Assembly (NCBI GenBank): GCA_002338655.1
Contig: DDIU01000005.1
Span: forward strand, 1 to 53,179
Origin: Flammeovirgaceae bacterium UBA1842
Lineage (GTDB): Bacteria > Bacteroidota > Bacteroidia > Cytophagales > Cyclobacteriaceae
Length of the DNA stretch: 53,179 nucleotides
Direction: 5' to 3'
The position numbers and the translations under genes are program-made. The notes beneath the pieces were generated by a model. The model ran no database searches and was not told where the DNA came from. It saw only the letters and a list, made by a program, of their open reading frames with translations. Shown piece by piece: positions 32,691 to 42,158 of the stretch (within the stretch, counting starts at the first letter, position 1; every line of letters starts with the position of its first letter).

Positions 32691-34070
32691 TTATTCTTCC
32701 TTTTTCTCAGTCTTACTGCCCTTCTCCCCTTTTTCAGCTTTCTTTATGGCGTCTTCAGCTTCAAGGCGCTTTGACACTACTAAGAAAGGTCCAGAAACTA
32801 CCTCTTCTCCTTCTTTCACCCCAGACAGGATTTCAATATTTTCATAATCACTAATGCCTGTTTTCACTTCCCTCATCTTGGCAATACCACCTTCATTTAC
32901 GAATACAACTTCCTTAATTTCTTCTTTTTTGTTCGTTTTTGCAACTTCATCTGTTTTTTGCTCCTCGTCATCAGAATCGGCACCGAACTTTTTCTTTGCC
33001 CCAGGTATTCTTGTAGTTACTGAAGCCAAAGGAACAGATAGCACATTGTCTTTACGCTCAGTGATTATTTCCACACTAGCTGTCATCCCCGGACGAAATG
33101 GGTATTTAGTCCCTTCCTTAACCAAATCCTGATAGGAAGAATTTAAGATTTTAATCCGTACTTCGAATTCAGTAACAGCATCCGCAGTTGCTTTATCATT
33201 GGCCGTATTAGCTATTGCAGTCACCAATCCTTTAAACTCTTTTTCCAAATGGCTATAGGAATCAACATCAATCAAAACAGTGTCTCCTAGTGAAACCCTA
33301 ATGATGTCATTTTCATTGACATTGACACGCACTTCCATTTGGTTCAGATCTGCAATACGCATCATCTCAGTTCCTTGAAATTGCTGTGTTCCCAATACGG
33401 TTTCCCCTTTTTCGACATTCAGTTTTGATACCGTTCCGGTCATAGGTGATTTGACAGTAGCTCTCCTCAAATTCTCCTGGGCTTGATCCAATTGTGCTTC
33501 ATTGTTTTTAACAATGAATATTGACGCCTGCACAGACTGTTCAGCAGATTTAAGATCGTTTTTCGCTACTTCATAGTTCTGCTTGGCCAGTTCCCAGTCA
33601 GCATCAGATATAACTTTTTGTTTGTAAAGGTTCTCCTGTCTTTTATAGTCCAATTCTGCCCTAGTAAAAGTAGCCTTCGCTCTTGACAGACTGGCTTGTG
33701 ATGAAGCTAAATTAGCCTTTTGGGTGTTTAGTCCAGCTCTAGACTGCTCTACGGCTGCTATAAAATTATCAGGTCTTATTTTCGCCAAAACTTCATTAGC
33801 TTTTACAGGATCACCTTCTTGCACATTCAGTTCTATTAACTCACCGGAAACTTCCGAGCTTAACTTCACCTCCACAACAGGCTGTACTTGTCCCGATGCA
33901 CTTACTTTTTCAGTTATGGATACCTTTTTTGCGGTGGCTAATTCCACTTCAATTTCCTTGGCCTTGCCTATCCATCCAGCAGATTTACCTACTGCTACGA
34001 AAATGATGAGCGCTATAAAGCCTCCTATGAGGTAGTAAAGCCATTTATTTGATTTCTTCTTTTTTGCCAT
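32691..34070 (-). CDS. Efflux periplasmic adaptor (HlyD/MacA type)
   Basis: This 459-residue membrane-fusion protein has an N-terminal membrane anchor (about 9-28), a lipoyl/barrel-sandwich half (L-S-S-E-V-S-G-E-L-I-E-L-N-V-Q-E-G-D), a long alpha-hairpin (about 105-205), the second half (S-P-M-T-G-T-V-S-K-L-N-V-E-K-G) and beta-barrel/membrane-proximal domains, then a highly charged tail. The early part resembles MacA-type adaptors, which work with an ABC pump and TolC. It lies 3 bp after the tolC-like gene, but no ABC permease follows; the terminator at 32636-32668 ends the unit. Confidence 0.92.
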   Translation of the reverse strand: MAKKKKSNKWLYYLIGGFIALIIFVAVGKSAGWIGKAKEIEVELATAKKVSITEKVSASGQVQPVVEVKLSSEVSGELIELNVQEGDPVKANEVLAKIRPDNFIAAVEQSRAGLNTQKANLASSQASLSRAKATFTRAELDYKRQENLYKQKVISDADWELAKQNYEVAKNDLKSAEQSVQASIFIVKNNEAQLDQAQENLRRATVKSPMTGTVSKLNVEKGETVLGTQQFQGTEMMRIADLNQMEVRVNVNENDIIRVSLGDTVLIDVDSYSHLEKEFKGLVTAIANTANDKATADAVTEFEVRIKILNSSYQDLVKEGTKYPFRPGMTASVEIITERKDNVLSVPLASVTTRIPGAKKKFGADSDDEEQKTDEVAKTNKKEEIKEVVFVNEGGIAKMREVKTGISDYENIEILSGVKEGEEVVSGPFLVVSKRLEAEDAIKKAEKGEKGSKTEKKEE

Positions 34071-34073
34071 GAG

Positions 34074-35531
34074 TTAAAAATCTAGAGGTTTGCCTTGATA
34101 AAAATCTAATACTTTGAGTTTGAGAATATAATCGTACTTAGCCCGTAAAAGGTCTGATTTAGCCTGAAAAAGATCGTTTTCCGCTATTTGATAATCAGTG
34201 AAGTTTACGGCTCCAAGTTCATAACGTTGTTGTGTTACCCTAAAAGATTCCTCCCGGGCTTCCACTTGTTTTAAAGAAGCGTTATATGATTTAGCTGCTG
34301 CCTGCACATTATTATAAGCTTGTTCAATAGTTTGCCATAATTGATATTTTGTTTCTGCTTCTGTAATAGCCGCCTGATCTTTCGCTATAACAGCTCTTTG
34401 TAAGTTATTACGGGAAGAAAAGCCATTAAATATTGGAATGTTAAGACTTAGACTGATGAATTTCCTGAGGTTGTCACTGTATTGATCTCCAAAAGTATAG
34501 TTATCTACTAATGTACCAGATGGGATTTCAATATCATCAATTGACAATACCGGAACATTTGTACCTTGAACAAACCCAATTTGTGGATTTTGAATTATTT
34601 GAGGCACACCTCCGTCCGGAACGAATCGTTGTCTATCTGCCGCATCGGAATATTGTGTGCTCATCCCACCATTAAGGGACAATGTTGGAAATAAGTTGCC
34701 TCTTTGTGCTTTTATTCCGTACTCAGCACTTGTTGTGTTATACCTTGCGGCTTTAATGTTCGGTTGGTTATTCAGTGCTATGTTATAAATTTCGATAGCT
34801 GTTACGTCCAATACGGGTGTAATATCTGAGTCCAGTTCAGGTACTACAATTTCAATTCCTGAGGCTGGTGGTAATTGCAAGGCTTGTTTTAACGATATCT
34901 TCGAATTGATATAATCATTTTCACGGTTAATAAGGTTTAATTCATTGGTAGCCTTCTGTGCCAACAAATCCAACAAGCTAGCATTTGGTAAGGCTCCAGC
35001 CTTAACACGCTTTTCTGTAATCAATACCTGCTGTTCAGTTGACTCCAACTGCTTTTTTGCATTCTCATAAAGCTCATTGGCAAACATTACATTGGCATAG
35101 AAATTAATTACATTAAAAATAACCGTGTTTTTAGTATCCTCAAGAGTCTCTTCACTTGCCTTCAATCCAAATTTATTCTGTTTGATATTATTTTGAATGC
35201 TCAAACCATTGAACAAAGTCACACCACTGTTGATACTCGCGTTGGACGATGCAATCTTCTGATTGTCAACAAATAAGTTAGTGGTAGGATCAATGGACCT
35301 ACCCCAGCTATTAGAGTAAGAACCATTGGCATTAAGGTTGGGCAACCTGGAAAATTGAGCTTGCTTTAAATCAATGTCCGAAGATTGTACATTGAGCGCA
35401 CTTCTTTTTACGGAAAGGTTATTTTCCAGTGCATAGTCAATACATTCCTGTAAAGTCCATTGCTTTACTTCTTGCGCCATTACAACTCCACTGCATAACA
35501 ACGTGAATATTAGTACTTTAATGTATTTCAT
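34074..35531 (-). CDS. TolC-family outer-membrane efflux protein
   Basis: This 485-residue outer-membrane channel has a signal peptide ending in V-M-A-Q, then W-T-L-Q-E-C-I-D-Y-A-L-E-N-N-L, the standard start of TolC repeats, and two long coiled-coil halves with the R-A-V-I-A-K-D-Q-A and Y-E-L-G-A-V-N-F-T-D-Y segments. It is the first gene of a two-gene minus-strand unit with the adaptor. A drug or peptide export role follows from the family. Confidence 0.94.
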   Translation of the reverse strand: MKYIKVLIFTLLCSGVVMAQEVKQWTLQECIDYALENNLSVKRSALNVQSSDIDLKQAQFSRLPNLNANGSYSNSWGRSIDPTTNLFVDNQKIASSNASINSGVTLFNGLSIQNNIKQNKFGLKASEETLEDTKNTVIFNVINFYANVMFANELYENAKKQLESTEQQVLITEKRVKAGALPNASLLDLLAQKATNELNLINRENDYINSKISLKQALQLPPASGIEIVVPELDSDITPVLDVTAIEIYNIALNNQPNIKAARYNTTSAEYGIKAQRGNLFPTLSLNGGMSTQYSDAADRQRFVPDGGVPQIIQNPQIGFVQGTNVPVLSIDDIEIPSGTLVDNYTFGDQYSDNLRKFISLSLNIPIFNGFSSRNNLQRAVIAKDQAAITEAETKYQLWQTIEQAYNNVQAAAKSYNASLKQVEAREESFRVTQQRYELGAVNFTDYQIAENDLFQAKSDLLRAKYDYILKLKVLDFYQGKPLDF

Positions 35532-35554
35532 TCAGTTAGTAAATTATTAAATAT

Positions 35555-36232
35555 TTATAAATCAATATCCGGGATATATACTACGTCTATCACCCAGTTT
35601 AAATTTTTGAGATACTCCAATGAGAGGGGCTTTAATCCCGAATCCATTTCAATTACCAGGCAAGCCTCGTCATTCTTGCCTTTTCGGGATACTGACATGG
35701 TAGCAATGTTACAATCATCAAGTGTCAGTATATTGGCGATATAGGCGATACTCCCTTTGGTATCTTTTGCCTTGATAATGAGTGTGTGTAAATTAGCTGA
35801 AAAGTCAGCGGTATAGCCATCTACCTCAGCAATATTTATCACCCCACCCCCCTTACTCTGGCCTATTACCTCAACTTTCTTGTCCCCTTTTGTTAGCTGG
35901 AGTTTGATTGTATTTGGATGCATGGTCGAAGCGTTGCCCACTGATTTGAAGGTATATTTCAATCCTGCTTTTTTTGCATAGTCAAAAGAGGTTTTAATCC
36001 GTGCATCATCGGTTTTATAATCAAGTAAACCAGCAATGATTGCCCGGTCACTCCCATGTCCTTCATAGGTACGGGCAAAGGAATTATAAAATGTAATAAT
36101 TGCCTCGTCTGGCTTTCCGCCTAATACGCGAATTGCTGAACGTGCTATTCGTACTACTCCCGCAGTATGCGAACTTGATGGTCCTATCATCACGGGCCCT
36201 ATCATATCAAATACACTGCTCCTTTCTGCCAT
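35555..36232 (-). CDS. sdaAB: L-serine dehydratase, beta subunit
   Basis: This 225-residue beta subunit belongs to the iron-sulfur L-serine ammonia-lyase (serine to pyruvate and ammonia). The N terminus S-V-F-D-M-I-G-P-V-M-I-G-P-S-S-S-H-T-A-G is diagnostic; the C-terminal third (about 148-225) is an ACT regulatory domain. The alpha subunit that carries the 4Fe-4S cysteines is not in the window, so it must be encoded elsewhere. The 135-bp gap to the divergent aminotransferase gene presumably holds both promoters. Confidence 0.93.
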   Translation of the reverse strand: MAERSSVFDMIGPVMIGPSSSHTAGVVRIARSAIRVLGGKPDEAIITFYNSFARTYEGHGSDRAIIAGLLDYKTDDARIKTSFDYAKKAGLKYTFKSVGNASTMHPNTIKLQLTKGDKKVEVIGQSKGGGVINIAEVDGYTADFSANLHTLIIKAKDTKGSIAYIANILTLDDCNIATMSVSRKGKNDEACLVIEMDSGLKPLSLEYLKNLNWVIDVVYIPDIDL

Positions 36233-36367
36233 TTCTCTTAATTTTTACAAGTTCAATATTAGCAAATATTTACCTTCCTGAATATTCTTTAATTATAAAT
36301 GGTCGATATTCATTGTAAAACTCCAAATTGCAATGGCAAGTATTAAAAACCGCTAGTTAGCACACAA

Positions 36368-37189
36368 ATGAAAGTAATTTTTAATGGTCAGCTTTCTGAG
36401 GAAACAATTGGGGTTAAAATATCCAATCGTGCCACCCAATTTGGGGATGGGATTTTCGAAACCATGATTGTTCAAAATAACAACATCCGTTTCTTTGATG
36501 CACATCTGGATAGGTTAAATCGTGGAGCAAAGGCACTTAACCTCACTAATGAATTGCTGCGTGACGAAACCTTGAAAATGAAAATACATCAACTCGTAGA
36601 AGCCAATAACATAGTTGATACTTGCCGGGTGAAAGTGATGCTATGGCGTCAAGAAACCGGAAATACGGGATATACTTCCAACACCAACAAATCAGATGCG
36701 TTAATCGTTGTCAATCCTTCTATTGATCCACATATAAGGGTTATTGATCGGGTTGCCTTTTCTGTAAGGGTATTTCTGACTGCCACCTATTTTTCTAAAT
36801 TTAAAACCATCAGTGCGCTACCCTATGTAATCGCCAGTATAGAAAGGGATGAAATGGAGTGCGATGAACTTATCATTACTGATAGTATGGGCTACGTTTC
36901 AGAATGCATATCAAGTAACGTATTTTGGATTACAAATGGCCGGATATTTACCCCACCTTTAACTACCGGTTGCATTGAAGGGATCATGCGAAAACAAATA
37001 ATGGCTTTATTTGAAAAGTTAGGTAAGCCAGTCCAAGAGCAAAACTTATTAAAAGAACAGCTATCCAATCAAGAAGTAGTGTTTAGTGCCAATGTAACAG
37101 GGCTGGCCATTTTTAAACATATTGATAACCATCCCTTAGCCACTACTCATTCACATATTGATATGATCAAACAGCAATTGGGGCTTTAA
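36368..37189 (+). CDS. Class IV aminotransferase / aminodeoxychorismate lyase-like
   Basis: This 273-residue PLP enzyme is of fold type IV. The start M-K-V-I-F-N-G and N-R-A-T-Q-F-G-D-G-I-F-E-T-M are typical, the PLP lysine is in K-F-K-T-I-S-A-L-P-Y, and the E-C-I-S-S-N-V-F-W-I and T-G-C-I-E-G-I-M-R segments fit. The length and motif set suit 4-amino-4-deoxychorismate lyase (PabC), giving p-aminobenzoate for folate, or a branched-chain/D-amino-acid aminotransferase; I lean to the former but cannot be sure. Its 3' end overlaps the convergent thyA by 23 bp, and thyA consumes a folate cofactor. Confidence 0.85.
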   Translation: MKVIFNGQLSEETIGVKISNRATQFGDGIFETMIVQNNNIRFFDAHLDRLNRGAKALNLTNELLRDETLKMKIHQLVEANNIVDTCRVKVMLWRQETGNTGYTSNTNKSDALIVVNPSIDPHIRVIDRVAFSVRVFLTATYFSKFKTISALPYVIASIERDEMECDELIITDSMGYVSECISSNVFWITNGRIFTPPLTTGCIEGIMRKQIMALFEKLGKPVQEQNLLKEQLSNQEVVFSANVTGLAIFKHIDNHPLATTHSHIDMIKQQLGL

Positions 37190-37961
37190 TACTTGGATGT
37201 GCCTCGTAGTTCACAATTTCAAAATCCTCATATTGGTATTCAAATATGGAAGCGGGTTTCCTTTTGATTTTCAATTGTGGCAAAGGAAAGGTTGATCTTC
37301 TTAACTGCTGATTGGCCTGTTCCAGGTGATTGTTATACAAATGTGTATCTCCACCAGTCCAAACAAAGTCACCTACTTCAAGGTCACATTGCTGAGCAAA
37401 CATGTGAACCAGCAAGGCATAAGATGCTATATTAAAGGGCACACCAAGAAAATAGTCTGCACTCCTCTGATACAATTGACAGGATAATTTGCCATCAGCC
37501 ACATAAAATTGGAAAAGTGCATGACAGGGAGGTAAAGCCATTTTATCCACTTCGCTTGGGTTCCATGCAGTAACGATATGCCTTCGTGAATTTGGATTGT
37601 TCTTAATTGAATTTATCACATTGGTGATTTGATCTACGGTTCCGTTATTGGGTGTAGGCCAGCTTCTCCACTGATGTCCATATACAGGCCCCAAATCGCC
37701 ATTCTCATCAGCCCATTCGTTCCAAATGGACACTCCATTATCCTGCAAGTATTTGACATTGGTATCGCCATTCAGAAACCATAGCAATTCATACACAATC
37801 GATCGAATATGAAGTTTTTTAGTAGTGAGCAAGGGGAAACCTTCAGAAAGATCAAACCTGAGTTGGCGGCCAAAGACACTTATTGTACCTGTTCCCGTCC
37901 TATCACCTTTTTGAACACCGGTGTCCAAAATATCCTGCATTAAATCCAGATATTGCTTCAT
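37167..37961 (-). CDS. thyA: Thymidylate synthase
   Basis: This 264-residue enzyme has the same length as E. coli ThyA. It methylates dUMP to dTMP with methylene-tetrahydrofolate. The catalytic Cys146 is in L-P-P-C-H-A-L-F-Q-F, and R-R-H-I-V-T-A-W-N-P, Q-R-S-A-D-Y-F-L-G-V-P-F-N-I-A and G-D-T-H-L-Y-N-N-H complete the site. No folA (dihydrofolate reductase) gene follows. It converges on the aminotransferase gene with a 23-bp overlap. Confidence 0.97.
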   Translation of the reverse strand: MKQYLDLMQDILDTGVQKGDRTGTGTISVFGRQLRFDLSEGFPLLTTKKLHIRSIVYELLWFLNGDTNVKYLQDNGVSIWNEWADENGDLGPVYGHQWRSWPTPNNGTVDQITNVINSIKNNPNSRRHIVTAWNPSEVDKMALPPCHALFQFYVADGKLSCQLYQRSADYFLGVPFNIASYALLVHMFAQQCDLEVGDFVWTGGDTHLYNNHLEQANQQLRRSTFPLPQLKIKRKPASIFEYQYEDFEIVNYEAHPSIKAPIAV

Positions 37962-38106
37962 AATTTAAAAATTGTAGTGGTTCTTCAAAAATATAAATTA
38001 TTGGCCATCAATCCTGTTCAAAACTTTGAAAGTTGAAAACCATTTTAAAGTAGTTAGTTAATTACATTTGAACTAGAGAACAAAACCACTTTCTTTAAAG
38101 TATTTT

Positions 38107-40395
38107 ATGAATAAAAACATAGCCCGATCGGCACTTATAATCATTCTAATTATTTCTTCTTTCTTTGGCTTTAAGTTACTTGATCTAAAGTTTAACTATG
38201 TTTTCGAGGACTTTTTCCCGGTTGATGATCCCGAATTAGCTTTTTATCAGGATTATGCCAATAAATTTGAGAATGATAATGATTATTTGCTCATTGGGAT
38301 CCGCCACAATGAGGGCATCTTTGATGGCACTTTTTTGCAAGCAATTGATAGGCTTACTAAGAATTTGGAAAGCAATCCAATGGTGAATACAATTTCTTCT
38401 ATCACGAATATAAAGCAGCCAATTATCTCACCCGCAGGTGTGTTTTATATCCCACTCACCCATCCAGATCAACCCAACAAACTGGCTGCGGACAGTGTAA
38501 GGCTATATAAGCAAAAAGAATTACGCTCACATTTGATATCTAAAGACGGTAAATCCACTCTCGTGATAATTCGCCACATCCCTTTAGAGGATAATAAAGG
38601 AAAGGCCAACACATTTATAAATGACCTAATAAGTCACTTGGAGATTTATCAATTCGATAATTATTATGTTGCTGGTAAAACCTATGCACAAGGAATTTTC
38701 GTTGAGAAACTCAAATCGGAGCTGCTGTTATTTTTCAGTGCCTCTATTATCTTGGTAGTCCTTTTCTTGGCAATTGCATATCGCAATTGGTGGGGTATTC
38801 TAATTCCTCTTACCATCGTCTGTTGTGCTTCAATATGGATACTAGGCTTTATGGCATTAGTTGGAAAGTCGCTTGATATATTAATGGTGCTATTGCCAAC
38901 TATCATGTTCGTAGTAGGCATGTCCGATGTGATCCATTTGATGACCAAATACATTGAGAACTTACGGCATGGACATAAAAAAGGCAAAGCCATTAAAAAG
39001 GCGCTGAAAGAGGTTGGTGTGGCTACATTCCTTACCTCCCTAACCACAGCAGTGGGTTTCTTGACCTTAATGACAGCCGCCATAAAGCCCATCCAAGAAT
39101 TTGGTATGTATACGGCACTTGGCGTCTTTATCGCATTTATAGTCACATTTACAGTACTTCCGGCCTGCATGTTTTTATTGCCGAGGCCTTCTGTTTCTTA
39201 CCGTCATGAGCATAGGACAACCTGGGTTGGTTTCTTGAGTAAAAGCCTATTATCTGTAATAAGACATAGAAAACGATTGGTCATTGGTAGTATTTTAATC
39301 TGCCTGATTTCAGCAATTGGCTTATCAAGAATCGAAATTAACACCTATCTTATTGAAGATTTACCTCAGGATGATCCCTTAAAAAAGAGTTTCACTTTTT
39401 TTGATCAACAGTTTGGTGGTTCACGTCCCTTTGAAGTGGCTGTTGAGGTTGGTAGTGACAAGGCTTCGGTGTTTTCACCAGAAGTAGCTTGGGAAATTGA
39501 AAAAATCAATGAGTACCTCATCAATGTCCATAAAGTAGGCGGCTTAGTGAGCAGCAATACAATAATCAAATCACTTTTTCAGTCCGTTAATGGAGGGCAC
39601 CCAGATTTTTACCGTCTGCCCAGTTCAAAGAAAGAATGGAATACAATTCAAAAACCATTGAGTAGATTAATAAAGAAAAAGGAATTTGATGGAACATTGA
39701 CTGCCGATCACCAAAAAGTGGGTAGAATCAGTGGGTGGATTGCAGATATTGGTAGCAATATTAGTTTACAAATGAATGAGGGGTTCCGTCAATTTGTGAA
39801 GGAAATTAAACAGAATAATGTGGCCGATTTTACTCTTACAGGTACATCTAACCTTATCGACAAAAACAATCTCTATCTTGCCCAAAACATGTTTAAAGGG
39901 TTGGCCATTGCGTTCTGTGTTGTGGCATTGATTGCTGGATTTTTGTTCAAATCGTGGCGCATGGTTCTGATATCATTGGTTCCTAATGTAATCCCACTAT
40001 TAATGGTAGCCGCCATAATGGGCTATTTCGGAATCTCTCTAAAACTTTCAACATCAATTGTATTTACGATAGCCTTTGGTATTGCCGTTGATGACACATT
40101 ACATTTTATTAGTAAATTCAAATTGGAATTGAATAAAGGGAAAACGCAGATATATGCATTAAAACGAACTTATCTAAGCACGGGTAAGGCCATTATTGTC
40201 ACCAGTTCAGTGCTTTCGGGAGGATTTCTAATTCTCCTCCTCTCCTCCTTTGGGGGTACGTTCTATACCGGGCTACTTATCAGCCTGACTTTGGTGTTTG
40301 CACTTGTAATCGACCTTACCCTTTTACCAGCCCTTATACTGCTCTTTTTTAATCATAACCATAAGAATCCCTCCAACGTAATTAAGACAATATGA
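38107..40395 (+). CDS. MMPL/RND-superfamily transporter
   Basis: This 762-residue membrane protein has twelve or so predicted helices in two similar halves, each beginning with one helix followed by a large periplasmic domain. The MMPL/Patched-like helix-4 motif appears in both halves: V-V-G-M-S-D-V-I-H-L in the first and I-A-V-D-D-T-L-H-F in the second. It belongs to the hydrophobe/lipid exporters, without an obvious adaptor. Its stop overlaps the next start by 4 bp, so it is coupled to a GH113-like gene. A possible -7 box TACATTTG lies at 38063-38070, but the TTG upstream is too far for a standard -33 element. Confidence 0.92.
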   Translation: MNKNIARSALIIILIISSFFGFKLLDLKFNYVFEDFFPVDDPELAFYQDYANKFENDNDYLLIGIRHNEGIFDGTFLQAIDRLTKNLESNPMVNTISSITNIKQPIISPAGVFYIPLTHPDQPNKLAADSVRLYKQKELRSHLISKDGKSTLVIIRHIPLEDNKGKANTFINDLISHLEIYQFDNYYVAGKTYAQGIFVEKLKSELLLFFSASIILVVLFLAIAYRNWWGILIPLTIVCCASIWILGFMALVGKSLDILMVLLPTIMFVVGMSDVIHLMTKYIENLRHGHKKGKAIKKALKEVGVATFLTSLTTAVGFLTLMTAAIKPIQEFGMYTALGVFIAFIVTFTVLPACMFLLPRPSVSYRHEHRTTWVGFLSKSLLSVIRHRKRLVIGSILICLISAIGLSRIEINTYLIEDLPQDDPLKKSFTFFDQQFGGSRPFEVAVEVGSDKASVFSPEVAWEIEKINEYLINVHKVGGLVSSNTIIKSLFQSVNGGHPDFYRLPSSKKEWNTIQKPLSRLIKKKEFDGTLTADHQKVGRISGWIADIGSNISLQMNEGFRQFVKEIKQNNVADFTLTGTSNLIDKNNLYLAQNMFKGLAIAFCVVALIAGFLFKSWRMVLISLVPNVIPLLMVAAIMGYFGISLKLSTSIVFTIAFGIAVDDTLHFISKFKLELNKGKTQIYALKRTYLSTGKAIIVTSSVLSGGFLILLLSSFGGTFYTGLLISLTLVFALVIDLTLLPALILLFFNHNHKNPSNVIKTI

Positions 40396-41420
40396 AAAGG
40401 TTTTCCTTTATCTTGCTTTTACTTTTTGTACTGATCCTATCATTATTCGCATTTATAAAGGAAAAAGAGCACACTGTAAAAATCGATGGGGTCAGTTTTG
40501 TTGCCCCAAGGCATGAGATTACCTCTAGCGCGCTAGATCCAATTGTTTCCATCAATGCCAAATGGCTGGCCATAATTCCGTACGCTTTTTCACAAGCAGG
40601 AAAGCCAGGGGTTAATTTCAATCATTCACATCAATGGTGGGGCGAAGGTCTGGAGGGAGTAGCGGCAACAGTACAAATGGCCCACATGAAGAATTTAAAA
40701 GTTATGATCAAACCCCATATATGGGTGCGTGGTCAAGGTTGGGCGGGTGACTTTGACTTGGAAACTGAAGAAGATTGGCAGAGTTGGGAAAAAGACTACA
40801 GCAAATACATACTGGCTTATGCTCATCTGGCCGATTCCCTTGAAGTAGAGCTGTTCTGTATAGGCACCGAATACCGTAAGGCCGTTACAAAGAGGCCAGA
40901 CTATTGGCGACAATTAATTGCCCAAATCAGGGGGTTCTATAAAGGGAAAATAACCTATGCAGCCAATTGGGATAATTACGAAAATATAGAATTTTGGCCA
41001 GATCTCGACTTCATTGGAATTGATGCTTATTTCCCAATTTCAGAAGATATAACACCTTCAGTAGGCAATTTGGAGAAGGGTTGGCAAATGCAAAAGCACT
41101 TACTTAATGACTTCTCCAATACATTTAACAAACCTATCCTATTTACAGAATTTGGGTATCAAAGTGTCGATTATACTGCTGACGGTCACTGGAAACACGA
41201 TCAGGACACGTTATCAGTAAATATGGCAGGTCAAGCAAATGCCTATGAGGCGCTGTTCAATACTTATTGGAATGAGGAATGGTTTGCTGGTGGATTTTTG
41301 TGGAAGTGGCATTCAGAGCATAAAGCAATTGGCGGTCCAGATTGCAAAGAATTTACACCACAAAATAAACCTGCTGAGGCAATTATTAAAAAATATTTTG
41401 GCACTGGCGACTTAAATTAA
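40392..41420 (+). CDS. GH113-like glycoside hydrolase
   Basis: This 342-residue TIM-barrel protein has an N-terminal hydrophobic segment (about 5-22) that is a signal anchor or signal peptide. It resembles family 113 (beta-mannanase-like) hydrolases: the K-P-H-I-W-V-R-G-Q-G-W-A-G-D-F loop, acid/base candidate Glu160 in C-I-G-T-E-Y-R and nucleophile candidate Glu253 in F-T-E-F-G-Y. The likely site is the periplasm. ATGA overlap with the MMPL transporter suggests linked roles, perhaps in a cell-envelope glycan or glycolipid. The substrate is not predictable. Confidence 0.85.
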   Translation: MKRFSFILLLLFVLILSLFAFIKEKEHTVKIDGVSFVAPRHEITSSALDPIVSINAKWLAIIPYAFSQAGKPGVNFNHSHQWWGEGLEGVAATVQMAHMKNLKVMIKPHIWVRGQGWAGDFDLETEEDWQSWEKDYSKYILAYAHLADSLEVELFCIGTEYRKAVTKRPDYWRQLIAQIRGFYKGKITYAANWDNYENIEFWPDLDFIGIDAYFPISEDITPSVGNLEKGWQMQKHLLNDFSNTFNKPILFTEFGYQSVDYTADGHWKHDQDTLSVNMAGQANAYEALFNTYWNEEWFAGGFLWKWHSEHKAIGGPDCKEFTPQNKPAEAIIKKYFGTGDLN

Positions 41421-41421
41421 G

Positions 41422-41943
41422 TCACATTGGAAAGGCCAATCTTGGCTTGTCGCTTAACGGTGTAGTGGTTGAAGTCTGGGGAACAGGTTGCTTTTGTTCA
41501 CTTTTCACTTCAGGTTTAATTGCTGTTTCTTTAGCTGAATCCGGGATGTTTCTGTATTGTTGAATAAATCGATGCAACTCTTTCTGGCGCATTGTGATTT
41601 CAGAAAGGTTCAAGGCCAGATTTTTATGGTAAATCCTATAGATCAAATTCCACTCATCTTTGTCCATAAATCCATCCGAATTGGCTATTAGACACATCCA
41701 AGCCATACAGTTTATCTGATCATTCTTGTTAAATGTATTCAGCTCCTTGATACAATCCTCAAATATTTTCTCAGAATCCTGCTTTTCAAGTATCCCAATT
41801 TGCTCATCAAATTTTTCCTTGTTCATTGACAGATGCTGTAGCATTCTGTCTCCCATTTCTTCTTCTTTTGAATGAACTTCACCATCCGCCATGGTGAGAA
41901 GGAAATACAATTTGGTGTTTATGGATATCGGATTCGCTATCAT
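41422..41943 (-). CDS. TerB-like domain protein
   Basis: This 173-residue protein has two EF-hand-like acidic helical modules of the TerB/DjlA N-terminal type: L-L-T-M-A-D-G-E-V-H-S-K-E-E and L-I-A-N-S-D-G-F-M-D-K-D-E, each followed by a helical pair. A C-terminal tail (about 130-173) is Pro/Gln/Lys-rich and disordered. TerB-like domains are found in tellurite-resistance and stress contexts, though this stand-alone form does not prove that. It is convergent with the GH113-like gene, one base apart. Confidence 0.75.
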   Translation of the reverse strand: MIANPISINTKLYFLLTMADGEVHSKEEEMGDRMLQHLSMNKEKFDEQIGILEKQDSEKIFEDCIKELNTFNKNDQINCMAWMCLIANSDGFMDKDEWNLIYRIYHKNLALNLSEITMRQKELHRFIQQYRNIPDSAKETAIKPEVKSEQKQPVPQTSTTTPLSDKPRLAFPM

Positions 41944-42106
41944 AATTCAAATGTAATGTTTCGAGAATAAACTAAAAAACATAATAATGAAAATAAAATG
42001 AAATTGGCTATTTACCTACTAATTTGCCATTTATTATTAATTATAATTACCACTCAAGCGTAAAACAATAGTTAATTTACATGTAAGGAATTAAGTAAAT
42101 AACAAC

Positions 42107-42143
42107 AAAAAAGGCTTCTACATTTTTTTGCAGAAGCCTTTTT
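42107..42143 (-). terminator. Terminator after the 42159 lipoprotein gene
   Basis: GGCTTCT 42113-42119 pairs with AGAAGCC 42132-42138, flanked by A and T runs. On the minus strand the stem is followed by a T run, so it ends the minus-strand gene whose stop is at 42159. Confidence 0.8.
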
Positions 42144-42158
42144 ATTTTTTTTATGTGA

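Noticed and set aside
32691..35531. Complete MacAB-TolC pump
   Set aside because: The ABC permease gene is missing; the unit ends at the bidirectional terminator after the adaptor gene.
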